DNA from: Clostridium carboxidivorans P7
GTDB taxonomy: Bacteria > Bacillota > Clostridia > Clostridiales > Clostridiaceae
NCBI RefSeq assembly: GCF_001038625.1
Contig: NZ_CP011803.1
Coordinates: 806,001-870,000 of the forward strand
Length of the DNA: 64,000 nt
Direction: 5' to 3'
Below, one piece after another: positions 63,111-64,000 of the stretch (position 1 is the first letter of the stretch; every line of letters begins with the position of its first letter). A program made the position numbers and the translations under genes. The notes under the pieces were generated by a model, which saw only the letters and a list, made by a program, of their open reading frames with translations, was not told where the DNA came from and made no database searches.

Positions 63111-64000
63111 ATGGAAAGGTCATCGCCTGCGGCAGTAAATTTTTTTAGAAATCGTTTTGTTCAAGTTATTATGATTTCAGGTATTTTGCTACAAATAGGA
63201 ATATGGGTTCGTAATTTTGCTATTCTATTGTTTGTAATGGAAAAAACGAACAATGATGCTTTTGCTGTTTCAATGATTTCTGTTGCGGAATTTGCTCCAA
63301 TATTTATTTTTTCATTTATAGGAGGAACCTACGCAGACCGCTGGCCTCCAAAGCGTACAATGGTTTGGTGTGATTTATTAAGTGCTATTTCGGTGCTATT
63401 AGTATTGCTTACAATAATTTTTGGGACTTGGCAAGCTGTATTTTTTGTAACATTTATTTCTTCCATTCTTTCACAATTTTCTCAACCATCTGCTATGAAG
63501 TTGTTCAAAATTCATGTGCCTGTTGAAATGCTTCAGATGGGAATGGCAATGTTTCAAACATTGATGGCAATTTTCATGATTATAGGACCAATGCTAGGGA
63601 CGTTTGTATATCAAAGATTTGGTATTAATATTGCAATTGGAGTAATGGCAGTAGCATTTTTACTATCAGCATCGGTATTGACATTTCTACCTGCTGACAA
63701 TAAAGAAGAAAATAAACAAGCGGAGACAAATTTTTGGCAGGAACTAAGTGACGGTTTCAGATATGTATGGGAAAGAAAAGTACTTACTATACTTGGTGGA
63801 GTTTTTGCTATAGCAGGTCTCGCAGTAGGCATTATTCAACCTCTAGGAATTTTTATTGTAGTGGAAAAATTGGGTTTGCCAAAGGAAAATTTACAATGGA
63901 TACTTGCAACAAATGGTGCAGCAATGCTTATAGGTGGTGGTATACTGCTTAGTTTTTCAAAGAAGACTAGTCCACAAAAACTCCTTGCCCTTGGTATGTT
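63111..64000 (+). CDS. MFS transporter (3' partial)
   Basis: The frame runs from ATG 63111 (AAGGAG 8 bases before) to the right edge; 296 residues are visible. It begins with RNRFVQVIMISGILLQIGIW and has about eight membrane segments so far. The MFS loop motif is GTYADRWPPKRTM near residues 72-84. It resembles drug-export type MFS proteins (EntS/MdtG-like group). Substrate is unknown. It continues beyond the window. Confidence 0.85.
   Translation, partial: MERSSPAAVNFFRNRFVQVIMISGILLQIGIWVRNFAILLFVMEKTNNDAFAVSMISVAEFAPIFIFSFIGGTYADRWPPKRTMVWCDLLSAISVLLVLLTIIFGTWQAVFFVTFISSILSQFSQPSAMKLFKIHVPVEMLQMGMAMFQTLMAIFMIIGPMLGTFVYQRFGINIAIGVMAVAFLLSASVLTFLPADNKEENKQAETNFWQELSDGFRYVWERKVLTILGGVFAIAGLAVGIIQPLGIFIVVEKLGLPKENLQWILATNGAAMLIGGGILLSFSKKTSPQKLLALGM

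Noticed and set aside
1..64000. CRISPR array or tRNA/rRNA genes
   Set aside because: No regular short repeats with spacers and no tRNA- or rRNA-like sequences were seen by eye on either strand. The spaced repeats found are single dispersed copies.

Overview
The window is AT-rich, low-GC DNA with short intergenic gaps, strong GGAGG-type ribosome binding sites, frequent TTG/GTG starts and Clostridium-type families (CWB2 cell-wall-binding protein, YvrJ/DUF2922/DUF1659 small proteins, AAA/PD-(D/E)XK genes). It is most likely a Clostridium sensu stricto chromosome; no rRNA, tRNA or CRISPR array was seen, so the species is not fixed.

Bases 1-37 kb form a dense defence and accessory island. In order: a PLD-helicase-DUF3427 protein cut by the left edge; an AAA/PD-(D/E)XK protein; about 0.8 kb of non-coding DNA holding one or two structured RNAs; a ParA ATPase and partner on the minus strand; an orphan DNA methyltransferase; an McrBC pair; a cluster of TIR, TIR-SLOG, two-TM-membrane and deoxyribosyltransferase-like genes (12.8-20.6 kb), several of them broken; an IS3-family transposase relic; a complete type I restriction-modification operon hsdRMS; a GHKL-ATPase operon with two unrecognised proteins, a J-domain-like protein and an HNH-like protein (27.9-32.7 kb); and two GmrSD-like DUF262 genes of visibly different base composition.

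Bases 37-44.5 kb hold a Crp/Fnr regulator divergent from a methyltransferase-OsmC pair, a scar of two gene fragments (glycosyltransferase, rtcB), a Cys-tailed membrane protein with an adjacent radical SAM/SPASM enzyme, and an RNA ligase plus HD-kinase RNA-repair pair. Bases 44.6-49.5 kb on the minus strand carry DUF1659, DUF2922, YvrJ, two sigma-70-like proteins, a DnaD-like protein and a DnaC-like ATPase, interrupted by a MITE.

Bases 49.7-64 kb are mixed: a Rpn-like nuclease, a decayed McrA-head/nuclease gene, a VOC protein, an orphan FMN riboswitch followed by a second copy of the structured RNA, an FGGY kinase, a soluble chemoreceptor-like protein, an EamA transporter, a MORN-repeat protein, a secreted Ig-like protein, immunity-like genes, a CWB2 cell-wall protein and an MFS transporter cut by the right edge.

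The observations I consider most worth following are the TIR/SLOG/two-TM cluster, the GHKL-ATPase operon, and the two-copy structured RNA, whose helices change by compensating substitutions between the copies while its internal loops stay fixed.
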